Part shown: positions 1 to 10,783 of the stretch, one piece after another
Numbering within the stretch: position 1 is the stretch's first letter
Layout of the letters: each line of letters starts with the position of its first letter
Assembly (NCBI RefSeq): GCF_000315625.1
Contig: NW_005434568.1
Coordinates: 218,360 to 257,404, forward strand
Reading direction: 5' to 3'
Length of the DNA: 39,045 bases
Source of the DNA: Guillardia theta CCMP2712
Taxonomy: Eukaryota; Cryptophyceae; Pyrenomonadales; Geminigeraceae
Notes under the pieces: generated by a model
What the model saw: only the letters and a program-made list of their open reading frames with translations
What the model was told of the DNA's origin: nothing
Databases searched by the model: none
Position numbers and translations under genes: made by a program

Positions 1-449
1 GTTAACTTTTGTATTCTCAAGGACATGACAGGGGTCAATAAGTGGTCACGGACGGAGTAGAACGTGGGCGGAAGAAATGATAAGATCCCCCCCCCCCCCC
101 CCCCCCCCCCCCCAATAGTACATCCTATCCGCCCTCCATCTACCTCCCCTCCCCTCTCCTTTGCTTCCCATGACAGCCGCCCTCCATCTTCATCCTCTCT
201 CCTCTCCCTTGCTTCTCATGACAAGCGTGCTCTTGTCGGCTCGCAACATGTCAGGCTGTCGTCTGACGCAAGCATGTTTCTGCATCATCTCCCTTCTCCT
301 TTGATACTCTGGTTCCTACTCTTTGCTCAGCAAGCTTTGCCCGCGGCGAGCGGCCCGGGCCCGGGCCCTGCCGGGGCCCGGGCGTTTCGAAATGAAGTGG
401 CAGGGCACTCGGAGTTGTTGAGGATGTTTGATGAAATGCCGAAAGATTG
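1..449. repeat. Poly(C) tract, tandem duplication and GC palindrome
   Basis: No gene is supported here. An uninterrupted run of 27 C lies at 87-113. Directly after it a 48/49-bp unit, beginning CGCCCTCCATCT and ending ATGACA(A)GC, occurs twice in tandem at about 130-177 and 178-227, at roughly 85% identity. At 351-382 a stretch made almost only of CCCGGG blocks (GGCCCGGGCCCGGGCCC then GGGGCCCGGG) can fold back on itself. An open frame runs through 64-450, but its proline run is just translated poly(C), so I do not call it coding. Confidence 0.75.
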
Positions 450-2045
450 AGTGGGGTGGGGTACTGCAGCCCTTGAGTGGAAGGGGCGCGCCTCGTGGAA
501 CTTCTCAGGACTCCACTATATGGACCCCCACCCGTCGATACAGAGGGTGGGGGTACACGATAGGCCTGTATCGAGCTGCAAAGGAAAAACTGAGCGAAAG
601 GGGAACGGGGTACGGTAGGTGGTCTCAATCTTTATTAAGTTTTAATACTGTTGTTTATGTGGGGTTCATCAGGGTGGGGTCCTTGGTTAATTTTCTTGGA
701 AAGTGGGTCGGTAGGGCTGAGGTGTGGGGTAGGTTGAGCGAAGAATGCTACTATGCAACGAGGGACCTAAAAGGCCTGGCAAAGAAAAAGGGGTGGGTGG
801 GCTCGTACGTTACGGTAGGGTACTTTTCATTTCGACTATTATTATTTTTATTGTATAAAATCTGAAAGAAAAGTTCTATTTTTTTTCTCTGGAAAGTGAA
901 ATTAAAAACTTACTTATCTAAAATTTCTATACATTGAAACATTAAAAATGATGTATGATGATACCATCTCCGGTTGATGTATAATAATTGTCCGAAATAT
1001 TAAAAATATATAACTGTTTGGGGCGCATGTCAGTGCTGTGTAACTGGTCTTGAACCCTTTAAAATCCTGGGGGCGGCTAGGGGTGGCACCATACTTTAAA
1101 ACCAATTTTAAGATTGAAACCTCTGTACAAAAGTTGATCCCTACGACCTCCGGCTGCATGGGGTGGGTGTCTGTTCAAATCGATCGCTGTACGGGTGGGG
1201 TGGTGCGTTGTAATATGGTGGGTTGTGTTGCGTCAGCAGCAGGTCAAGGAGGAGGGTAGGGGCCCACCAGTATCAAGATCTCTAGGATCTGTTTTTTTTC
1301 TTCTGAATGCTGATGAGTAGAGGTAGTGCATTCACATATAATAGTAATAATGTGTGGGGGTGGGGTACAGACTCAGAAGGTTTGATGGGTTGTTGCCGGT
1401 CCAATTGACGAATGATGGTGGGTGGTAGGCTGTACTTGTCTGGTGGGGCTTCAAGGGTGGGTGGTGAATAAAAGGGAGGCAAGCAAGTGGTAGTAAAGAG
1501 ATTGAAAAGTAGGGTTGAGGGGGTCCTACCCCCTGAACCTCAAATCGTGGGGTGAGAATGGATGGGTTGTTGGGGGCCAGTACATATAGGATTCTGGTGG
1601 GTGGGGTAACATGATGACTCCAGATACTAGGGGTAGTTTTCTTCAATTTGATGGGTGGGGTATATAGGGGCGTATACGAGGTGGGGTCATCTGCCAGTAA
1701 TTTATCGGTGAGACCTCCCCGGATCCAAGCTCAAAGTTGGGGTGGTGGTCATTGGTGGGGCGGTTTTAACTGAGTAGGAAAACTAATGCGTCAGCTACAA
1801 TAGAGTAGGGTACAAAAAATATATGCTTGCTGTGATTAGGGTGGGGTGAAATGAGAACGGGTGCATCACACACAAAATGTTTATTCCGAGAGCAGGTGGT
1901 ATCAACAGGGGGAGGGTGTAATTCTCTAATGGGTGGGTCCACTACCCGCACATACAAATTCGATGGTGTTGGGGTAGGTGGTATTTTAATTTTTTGGGGT
2001 GGCAAAAGCTTGACTCGTGTGTGGGGTGGAAGGGTGATCTACACG
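450..2045 (+). repeat. G-rich strand-biased region with recurrent GGTGGGGT(A)
   Basis: About 1.6 kb without a convincing gene. The + strand repeatedly carries the core GGTGGGGT or GGGTGGG, often followed by A (examples near 455, 673, 732, 793, 1193, 1357, 1603, 1655, 1840, 1930, 2020), separated by unrelated sequence of about 20-80 bp. The complementary C-rich word is almost absent from this strand, so the interval has strong G skew. A small hairpin of GGGGGT/ACCCCC lies near 1518-1532. It could be a decayed G-rich satellite or telomere-like repeat, or a G-quadruplex-prone region. I see no period. Short ORFs on both strands look like by-products of the composition. Confidence 0.6.
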
Positions 2046-3015
2046 TTCATCGTTGGCAAGCAAACCCAACGAAGCAACGGGAGCAGAAACTATAGATTGC
2101 CGATTGGGTCTCTAGATTTTCATCTGAGATTTTAATGGACTACCCTTACCCCTTCATAATATATACAAATATTATGATAACTGAATTTTACATGAATAAA
2201 CAAACATTTTGTGCTCAAATGCATACCTCATGGAAAAACTTGGTCCTGATATTTCAAATAAATACGAGAGTTTTCCTTTAGTTAAGGCTATGGTCCCATA
2301 CCAACTGTCCAGATTCAAGAGGAGATACCCCGCCGGAAATGCTACTGGGACCACTCGACACTCCCGCCCACCGCGCCGCCACAAACCATGGCCGCGGCGA
2401 CATGAAAAGCTCCTTCTATCCTTGACGCCCCCTACATGTACACGATTTCTTACCTTCTGCTTCCAGTTTCTCCTCTTGAATTCGCACATTTACATTGTTG
2501 TGGCCTCCGCTGCTTGCCAGCCACTTCCTATCACATAGCTTTACATCTAACCCGATACACCTGGAACTCGCCCCTCCACTTGTGGGATGTTGTTCACAGT
2601 TGAATAATTGACACCAACTCTGCCCCCCCTTCACTCTTTCCTTTCATGTAACAAAGATCTGATCCCAGCAGCGACATGTTGTTGTGAAGTAGAGTATCCT
2701 TGATTTAGTGTGCACAGAGTCTAAGATTCAAACTCAAGTTGCAATTTGATATTGAACCATTGGACCTCGGAGACTTGGTAGGATGTTAGAATTTCGAGTT
2801 TATTTATACCATCTTGTATTCCAGCTTGTGAAGCTGGCATCAAAGATAGAATGCTGGGGTCTTGCAAGAAGCCCTTTACAGCCTCTGATGCGAGTTCGTA
2901 ACTGCGCAATCCTCATGTTCCCCGTGTCTGTGAATTTTTCCTGTGGAAACTTTATAGGCCACTGATTATCTTTGCGCCATTGCAGTGCAAATACGAGTGA
3001 AGTAGACAAGGGGCA
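2046..3015. other. Intergenic region upstream of the TPR corepressor gene
   Basis: The G-rich bias stops near 2045. What follows is of mixed composition, with several short ORFs (2172-2489 on -, 2209-2538 on +) that overlap antisense and show no recognisable motif. The part next to 3016 should contain the promoter and 5'UTR of the downstream gene. I see no clear TATA box or tandem motif. Confidence 0.45.
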
Positions 3016-6000
3016 ATGCCGCCTAAGCTTCATGCCGCGCAGCAAGCTCAAGTAGCGCAACAAGCAGTGAAGCAGGCTCAGGCGCAAGCTCAGGCGCAAG
3101 CACATGCTCAGGCTCAAGCACATGCTCAGGCTCAAGCACATGCTCATGCCCAGGCTCAAGCACATGCCCAGGCTCAAGCTCATGCCCAGGCACAAGGGCA
3201 GTCGACAACACAATCTCCAGCTTCTGGCCAACAGAACCAGCAACAGGTTTCATAACAAGACTAACACTCGCTTTCTTGACCTGTTTGACATTTATTAGGA
3301 CCAATCCATCATAGGCAATATTTCTAACCGTTTGAATGCATCCAACGAGGCAGTTTGGCTGAGGATTGGTTCGATGTTTTTACACTCACGTTTCACCACT
3401 AATTTCATGTCTTGACTTCAGGCTTGGTTTCTGATTTGATGGAAGAAAATGATAAAGCCATAACAGCATTTGAGTGCGCACTGAGACATAATCCTTACAA
3501 TCTGCAAGCTCTCACAGCCGTAGCACAGGTTCGAAATGAAAGACTATGGTTTCGTAAAAGGCACTAAATATGCCCTAAAGGTTTACAGGAAGAAAGAAAA
3601 TTGGGCCAAAGCAATAGAATATTTACAGGTAACATTCTGAATCGAAAATAAGGCTTGGTGATGTTGTTTCAAGCGAGCTGTGAAAGCTGATCCTGTCAAT
3701 GGAGAGTTTTGGGCCATGCTCGCTTACACCTATCTGCTCAGGCATTTCTCGAATGCCATCATTATGCCCTGTTTAATTGTTTTTCAGTGATGACCTCCAG
3801 AATGCTTACACATCATACCAACACGCTTTGTTTCATTTGCCCAATCCAAAGGACTCACAGGTTCGAAATACTTGTGTTTTCCATCACTTCAATTTTGATT
3901 TTCAACGGTGAGAGTTTGTCACAGGTGTGGTATGGTATTGGAATGCTATATGAAAGATGCGGATCATATGAGCATGCCGAAGAGGTGAAGGTTTTACTGG
4001 TTTGAAGAGAATCATGTGACATCTACATCAGGCTTTCACTGGAGTGCTCAAAATGGATCCCAACTCAGACAAGAAGACAGAGATTCTTTTTCGTCTTGGC
4101 ACTATCTACAAGCAAACACAAAAGTATCCTCAGGTACCTATCCTGTCCCGTCTCAATTCTTACAGTCTGGTTGATAATTGATGGTTTCATTCAGTCGCTG
4201 GAGTGCTTTTCCTGCATCGTCACATGTCCACCTGCTCCGCGCACAGCAGCAGATGTTTGGCTGCAAATAGGACACATTTATGAGCTGCAACAGCAATATG
4301 ACAAAGCCATGGAAGCATACCAGGTATCTTGTTGTGATAACATTTCGTACAGGTGTACATTGTGATGGCACACTGATTAGAACGGAATGAATGACAACGC
4401 GAACCATCCCAAACTTCTTCAGCATGTTGCTTGGCTCCGATTGTTAGATTCCCCCTTCCAGGTGATTTCTCTCCAGTTCAAATGTAGAGTCTGTGTAACT
4501 TTCTGCTAGAGTGTACAAACTGCCATCACGCTTTTGACAAAAGCAACAGAGCTAGATCCCAACGATGCTCAGGTATTTGTGCTGATACCTTAGAAGTCTG
4601 CAAGCTTATACAGTGGATTATAGAGCTGGTATATTCTTGGAAGGTGCCAAGTGGGCATAAGGGATTATAACAAAGCGCACTTTGCGTATCAACAAGCCGT
4701 GTATCGTGACGAAAGGAATCCAACTCTATGGTGCAGTATTGGCATCCTCTACTTCAAAATTGGACAGTACAAAGAGGCTTTGGATGCATACAGCAAAGCG
4801 ATCCGCTTCAACCCATATATGAGTGCAGTGTGGTACAATCTTGGGACTCTGTACGAGTCATGCAAACAACCTCCAGATGCCAAGGATGCATATCAGCATG
4901 CTTTGGAGCTTGACCAGGATAGTCCTTATATTCGGGAAAGATTGCATCGGCTTCAGCTGGCAGATACGTCCCAAATCAAATTGGAAGACATGCAATCTCT
5001 CCCTGCTGTTCTTGAACCGGTGCCAATCAAAGCATTGGAGAATGCATTGCCTTCACTAGCAGGCGTCGCATCTCAGGCAGTCGCAGCGCATACAAAATCG
5101 ATAGAGACGAATCCAGCAACAGCAGTTAGTGCAGCGGCTGCTATGTCATCTCTTACAGGGCAGCTCGATCTTTCGAGGTTCCAAACTACTTCAGGGGTTG
5201 TCAATGCCTTGACGGGTAACAAATCCAACGAGGTAGCTGAAGTTGCTCGTAAAATGGCAGCTGAGCCACTGAATCTGTTGAATTTAAACAATGCGGCGTC
5301 AAAGAATTCACTATCGTTGGTGGGCGGGGCTTCTTCAATATTGAACACCAGCAATGTGTCGACATCTTCGATATCATCAAATGTTTTCAATATCCCTGCT
5401 CGCAACAGCTCGACTCCGAACAAAATGGATATTGATGATCAACCTTCAGCTGAAGGTTCCAAAATCGATACGAACCAGACAGATAAAAGCAAAGAACAGG
5501 ACAAAAAGATAGATGATTCAAAAAAAGTCACATCTGCAACAGACCAGAAGGCAAAAGACTCAGCCAACGGCCAAGAAAGTGAGGACAAGAGCACAACTGT
5601 AAATGACACAGATAAGGACAGCGGGCCCAAGAATGAGGACGCTCAAAAGCAAAACACAAGTACCTCTCCTGACGAGCAAAAGCAGCAATCAGAGTCTGAG
5701 GCAGTTTCGAAGTCAAAAGATGATTCGGAGAAACAATCGTCTAACAAGACAGACAAGGATGACAAAATGGATGTCTCAAAAGTTGCCAGTGAAGGAGTGG
5801 AGAATCACAAGGAGCCTTCCACAGATATTCCAAACCAGAAACCAAATGCAGGTGTGGACTCGAAGGGGGAGCTTGAAGAATCTGCTGTTGCCGAGAAAGC
5901 TGGAATCTCCAAATCAAGCAGTTCTGAACCTGAAAAAGCCGCTGCGGAAACAGATGAACAAAAATCATCTGTTGAATCAAGCAAGCCAGTTTCAGAAGAT

Positions 6001-6747
6001 AAACAACCTCTGTCAACTTCAAACAAATCATCTGAAGATGACTCCAAAGAAAGTTCGTCCGTAAATGGACATACGGCCGAAGAGGGAAAGGAGGAGGACA
6101 AACTTGGGGAATCGGATGAAAAGATGCTCAAGGAAAAGCAGGGCGAGAAAGAAATGGCCGTTGAAACATCAGATCCAGAGACTCAAGAAAAGGGGAAGGA
6201 CGTTTCATCATCTGATGAGGGAAAGCCGGCAGAGCAATCGTTGACACACAGCTCGGAAGGTGCTCAAGACCACCCATCAGTCAGAGACCGGTATGTGAAT
6301 GTTTTGCGTGCCACCCAGACTGGTCTTAACTGCTCATTAGACGGGCTGAAGAAGTTGACAAGAAAGCCGAAAGCGCAAAGGCTGAGGTGACTGATTGATG
6401 TCGAGATATGAATGAATGTAATACTAGATGCAGGAGTTGCAAGAAGACAAGGCGAATGTGGAGCAGCAAGACGCTAAGGATCAGGACCGGAAACGAAAAG
6501 CGAATGCGGATGAGCCGGTGAATTGTCAAATGGCGGTATGTGAAGAATTGACTGCCTGCTAGGAGGATGGGGAAACCTCTGAGGACAAACGTCGCAAGAC
6601 TGACCAGGATGAAGTGACGGAGGATGGCAAGAAGGATGACAAGGCGGAAGATGCTGAGGTAACACATCGCAATCACGTTGTATGAGTTGTGATGGTCTGT
6701 TGCAGAAGAAATCTGCGAAAGAATCAGGAGACGAGAGTTCAAAGTGA
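3016..6747 (+). CDS. Cyc8/Ssn6-like TPR transcriptional corepressor (16 exons)
   Basis: Tetratricopeptide protein of the Cyc8(Ssn6) type, which in fungi partners Tup1 as a nuclear corepressor bridging DNA-bound repressors. Exons read by eye: 3016-3246, 3299-3368, 3422-3528, 3581-3628, 3674-3741, 3788-3860, 3925-3984, 4032-4133, 4195-4323, 4381-4461, 4510-4572, 4624-6290, 6341-6386, 6434-6517, 6563-6658, 6706-6747. The total of 2967 nt closes in frame (988 aa). Residues 1-77 are an Ala/Gln/His repeat (AQAQAHAQ), comparable with the Q/A-rich N-terminus of yeast Cyc8. Residues about 85-457 are consecutive TPRs; diagnostic stretches are ALRHNPYNLQALT, WYGIGMLYER, AYQQAVYRDERNPTLWCSIG and WYNLGTLYESC. 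The rest is a Ser/Lys/Glu-rich tail, probably disordered. Introns are 45-64 nt; one (3742-3787) starts GC instead of GT. Family assignment is strong; partner and targets are inference. Confidence 0.9.
3070..3201 (+). repeat. In-frame Gln-Ala/His-Ala codon repeat
   Basis: Imperfect 6-bp repeat CAGGCT/CAAGCA/CATGCT inside exon 1 of the TPR gene, encoding alternating Ala-Gln and Ala-His. It mixes codons (CAG/CAA, GCT/GCA/GCG/GCC) rather than being a pure microsatellite. This suggests the dipeptide pattern is kept at protein level. The antisense and +2 frames are also open here (for example 2800-3243 on -), but only because of the repeat. Confidence 0.85.
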
Positions 6748-6850
6748 TGCTGCGAGGGAAAACAGCGAAAATGCGGGGGAAGAGGCAGGGGGTAAAGTCG
6801 TCAGGTGTTGCTTGGCTTTTGTCGATAAACTTAAGGACATCCTACGATCG

Positions 6851-9220
6851 TCACTTGTCTTGCGCCTTTTCCCCATTGATGGTTCTCAGCAGCTTAATCG
6901 TGATGTGCCCATGGCCTGAGTTGCCTGCGACTGCGTTATCATGGCAAGACGAGGAGGTTGAAATCTTACCGAGACTTCGCGATGCCTGATCTACCTTGGG
7001 ATGTATATAGCTTCCTCCTCCGCCTCCTCCCGCAGAACTGCGATAGCCTCCACCCCCTCCACTGTATCCACCTCCTCCACTCCCGCCATATCCCGCGCAG
7101 GCTCCGCCTCCTCCAAAACCCCCTGTGTCACCTACCAACGCAATCATGGTAACGAGGTCTAAAGAGAGACGTAACCTCCTCCCTGGCCTCCGTTCTTGAA
7201 GCTCCTGGCGCCTTCCGCTGAGTCTTCGATCCATCCTGCCCCTCCTGCTTGCAAGTCAAATCCGAGAATGGCGACTGGCCGGTTACCAGAAACGTAGTAA
7301 CCGCTTCCTCCTCCTCCTCCTTCCCGTCCTCCTGATCCACCAGAGATTCCTGGCAGCATCACTCACTACCAACGTCATCCTCGCTCTTCGTGGCTCTCAT
7401 TCTTGACTTCTCTCTGCTCTCTTTCTCTTACCTCCTCCACGGTCTCCGTCCTCCGTTAAACTTGCGTCCGTGCCATCCCCTTGCTCACCTGCCCCTCCTC
7501 CACCCCCAGCGGCAAACAGCAGATCATCGCCGAGCACTACGAACGAGCCTCCTCCACCCCCAGACGCTCGGCCGTTCAACTTGGACCTGACCATGCACAT
7601 GTGACATTATTCGCTCAGTGAAGAGACTTACTTTCCACCTACAAGAATGTGTAGGAGCGACGATCCTTTCAGCTGGAGCCTCCCCGACAGGATCGCTCCG
7701 CGCCCTCCCTTGTATGACTCCGTGTCCTCGGCTTGCGCTCCTTGTACCAGGAAGAAGAATTCTCCATCGACTGGAGGGAGTTGGACGCTGACGATCTTTC
7801 CTACTCCCACGTCAACGGTTTTTTGTCGCTCACTTGTTTTGACCGGTGAAACACAAGTCCGTCTCCCACTTCACCCCCTCGAAATTCGTACATGCATCCA
7901 GCTCGGCACCTGCTCCTTGTCAGCCAGAGAGGTCAAAGTCAAGAGGTCACCTGTGAAATTTGTGCCGGAGATTGAAGCAGAGGAGAAGTCAGCTCCAGCC
8001 AAGTTTGCTCCCTGGTCATCTCGTGAGCTCTGAGGATCGAGAGCCAAAGGCTTCACTTGGAATGAGCAGCCGTCGAGCTCCGCCTTTCGGAAGCAAGCGG
8101 ATGAGAGGTTACAGCTGAGTGATGTTAGTGTGGGGAGAGGAGAAGAGAAGGGAAAAGTTTGAAGTCAGCAGTGTGGTGCTCGACGGGAAGGAGAGGCTCT
8201 TCACCGATCGAATCGAATGCCCTTGAGGTCAAGATTGTGCAGGTCAGTCTGCGTGCTGTCAGGAAGCGTTCAGAGGCTCCGTCTCTCACCTTGGGCAATT
8301 TCAACCCAGCAAGGCGCATTCCGGAGGCGCTGCCTTTAGCGAGAATCCGAATGAAGTCAAGCCTGAGCTTCATTGTCAGACAAGATCAAGACAGAGGGAC
8401 GGGAGGCTTCCTGGACAGGTCCGCCCCGGATCCAAACTTGCTGTTCTCGACTTTGACGTGTACGTCTGAGAGTTTCGACTTGCGAGCTGTTAGACAAGAA
8501 GCGGTGGAGCAACTCACCTCGAGAGACTGGACTTTGCCCTCCATTTCTCTCAACTTATCTGACATGCCAGAGAAAGACTGCGACACGTTAACCTCAAGCC
8601 TGGTAGTCTGCTTAGTCAGCAGGCAGACCAGGTTCACTCATCTGACTGGGTGAGGGCAACTAGTAGGTCGCGTTCCTGCGGCTGCTCCCCGACCTTTTCT
8701 TCAAGCTGCTTGAGCCCCAAGTACTTTGCCTCTGCGATGAGCGCCTGACATGCAAGTCACACGCGCTCGAGACTGCAAGGGGGCTGCACTTGTCGATGGC
8801 ACTGGGGGACATGATACAAGGTGCCGTCTCTGAGAAAGTCGAGAACATGCGTGTAAACTATCTTGATGTCAATCACGTCGCACCTTCCTCTCCTTGCACC
8901 TGCTCCATTTCTATCCAAGGAAATACTGCCATGCAGGACATGCACACTGAATTGCTGCTGCGCCTGCTGTGCATGGAGAGTTTTGCAGACTTGAAGCAGA
9001 ACCTGAGAGAGTTCAGAGCAACTCCTCGCCAAGTCTCACTAGCTCACTCACCTGCGACCCTTGTCTTGCTCCCTTCAGCAGTGTCGCAGCTGTCGTGTCA
9101 AATTTGACGCCGCCAACGTTGAGGCTCACGACGAGCCGCTCGTCAAGGGGGGGAAGTTGGGTAGCTTGTGCTGGAGCAAGGCCATCAGCCCAATACGAGT
9201 GCGAGGCGCTTACCAGTCAT
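6851..9220 (-). CDS. KCTD-type BTB + pentapeptide repeats + glycine-rich domain protein (16 exons)
   Basis: Exons read by eye on the - strand: 9220-9214, 9170-9052, 9002-8900, 8857-8790, 8744-8661, 8607-8518, 8478-8417, 8362-8290, 8248-8205, 8114-8057, 8011-7951, 7909-7834, 7787-7632, 7586-7432, 7349-7176, 7131-6851. The total of 1611 nt closes in frame (536 aa); introns are mostly 39-54 nt. Residues about 13-120 form a T1/KCTD-like BTB domain (VSLNVGGVKFDTT, then SLDRNGAVYTHVLDFLRDG, then ALIAEAKYLGL). A short coiled coil follows (MSDKLREMEGKVQSLE). Residues about 203-280 are pentapeptide repeats in A(D/N)LxG style (CNLSS ACFRK AELDG CSFQG ANLAG ADFSS). The C-terminal half matches the glycine-rich domain known from ALK/LTK (GGRGAILSG, ILVGGK, LLFAAGGGGGAGEQ, SFKNGGQGGG, GGGGYSGGGGG, GHGHITI). 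BTB plus pentapeptide occurs in KCTD9 and plant FIP2, usually as Cullin-3 adaptors; the third domain is unexpected. Exons 6-8 have the least certain splice sites. Confidence 0.85.
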
Positions 9221-10783
9221 GTAAACGATTTATGCGCTCAATCTGGTCAACTCGATCAGACTTATGCCAGCAAGAAGTGCCTTCGTAACAGAAGTTGCGT
9301 CAGTCTTATGTTATCCCCAAGCTTATCACTGAAGCCTTTTCCTGAATCCTCAATACCCAAGCAAGTAGAATGCAACCATTCAAGGGTTGAAATCAATTCA
9401 TCAGCAGTCACTCTCGACCTCCTTGACTCTCGCTTCCTCCGTCTTTCCATCAACCTCCTCAACCTCCTCAACTTCCTTCCTCCTTCCCCTCGCAAGCCAT
9501 TTTCTGTCCTACTACGCCTTGTGAGTGGTTCTTGTGTTTCCTCGCTCAATCGGTCACCCCCACCATCATTTTCATGGTAAAACAAACCCCTCCATGCCCG
9601 TACCCCAAATAACTAGTCAAACTTTGACAAACAGCAGGCGAAGAATTACTGAGAAATGCGACAAGCAAGCCTAGTGAGCATTGATCTGTTACTAACATGA
9701 TAACATGACACTAACATGATGACACATATGGAGATGGCGAAGACTGAGAATATGATGATGACAAAGAAGATATCATCACAGGAAGAGCAAAACATTTAAT
9801 GTGGACTGCAACTTCAATCACGCAGGCGATGGAGATGAAAATGATAGTGACCAAGAGGAGGAAGAGAAGGAAGAGTAGAAGGAAAGAGATGACGATAGAG
9901 TTGATTAGATGGTACTGATGATCGGAAAATGATGGTAGTTATAGTAATGGTGATGGTGATGGTGATGGTGATGATTATGGTCGTTGTGATGATGATGATG
10001 ATGATGATGATCATCATGATGATGATCATCATCATCATGATAATGACATTCTAAATACGGTTGATGTGGTGGGATCGTTGGTGAGGCTTATGATGGTCAT
10101 GAAGGCAATGGAAATGTTGAAAAAGCACAAGGAAGTGGAGTGGTAGTGACAGTGACTGGATGGGGGATGATGATACAGTTTATCATCTTTACTCTCTCGT
10201 GATTTCTTGCTAATTGTGTACATTTGGTAAACCTCAGTTGTCTTGCCTCTTATTTGCCATGGCCCGGAGCTGGTTCTAACCAGGCAGGCGAGAGCGATCA
10301 CCTGCAGCTGGTGGACGTAGACGAGATGATAGGAAGCCTGGTGAGAGCGACGGCAGAGGAGGTGCCTGGCCTTAATGAGCCAATGGTTTAACTAGACAAG
10401 AAGCAACAGAAGAAGGGTATAGGGTGTAGGTCTGAATGAAACGTCGAACAAAGGTGGGGTGTGCACAAGGAGCGATTTGTTGGATCATCATCATCGGGGG
10501 ATGCGTTGTGATTGTGAGGCAGCCTGAGCCAAGTTTGGAGGAGTAACCTATTAGTCGGAGGCAGAGTCAAGAGGAGCATCGAACTCGAAGGAGAGACTAG
10601 GTCACAGGTAGACTTCCAACCTATCTGAGGCCCAGGCATATTCCCACACGTGCTAACTACTCTAGATAGACTAGGTGTCGTTGAGAAGCGAGCATGTATC
10701 ATGCTGAATAACTCACTCAGCTCTGAGAAACTCAATTGCTGCTGCTGCTGCTGTTGCTGCCAACTCAATTGTATCCAGCTACC
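9221..10783. other. Intergenic stretch between two minus-strand genes
   Basis: No gene is supported. The open frame at 9262-9585 on the - strand (Arg-rich, ending LLLRRHFLLA) lies directly upstream of the BTB start codon and could be 5'UTR or an unassigned exon. It has no recognisable motif. The interval also holds the GAT/ATC simple repeat (9940-10045) and a CTG/CAG run at about 10737-10760. The rest shows nothing I recognise. Confidence 0.5.
9940..10045. repeat. (GAT)n/(ATC)n microsatellite with palindromic switches
   Basis: A GGTGAT run at 9945-9973 passes into a GAT run (about 9988-10012), then flips to ATC and back (GATCATCATGATGATGATCATCATCATCATGAT). Because GAT and ATC are reverse complements, the tract can form nested hairpins. 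No coding frame is implied. Confidence 0.85.

Noticed and set aside
64-450. Proline-rich ORF on + strand
   Set aside because: The proline run is translated poly(C) and the rest is low-complexity pyrimidine repeat; no start context, motif or splice support.
2800-3304. Long antisense ORFs rich in Leu/Ser/Met and His/Val/Leu/Glu/Pro across the TPR gene start
   Set aside because: They arise because the 6-bp codon repeat of exon 1 is open in several frames; the + strand frame joins to TPR exons.
3529-3875. GGTTCGAAAT words resembling a tRNA T-loop
   Set aside because: They are intron starts in the TPR gene; no acceptor stem or anticodon arm surrounds them.
5805-6131. Ser-rich antisense ORF inside the corepressor tail
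   Set aside because: Shadow of the Lys/Glu/Ser-rich coding region; no independent evidence.
6536-6562. 27-nt intron GTATGT..CTGCTAG in the TPR gene
   Set aside because: The donor 18 bases upstream (CCG|GTGAAT, 6518) gives a 45-nt intron like its neighbours and also stays in frame.
7390-9580. Several + strand ORFs (for example 7647-8033, 8159-8653, 8969-9580)
   Set aside because: They lie antisense to exons of the BTB/pentapeptide/glycine-rich gene, whose splice sites and domains are consistent on the - strand.
9262-9585. Arg-rich N-terminal extension of the BTB protein
   Set aside because: The ATG at 9220 splices in frame straight into the BTB domain; the upstream frame ends in a stop before it and has no clear donor to join.
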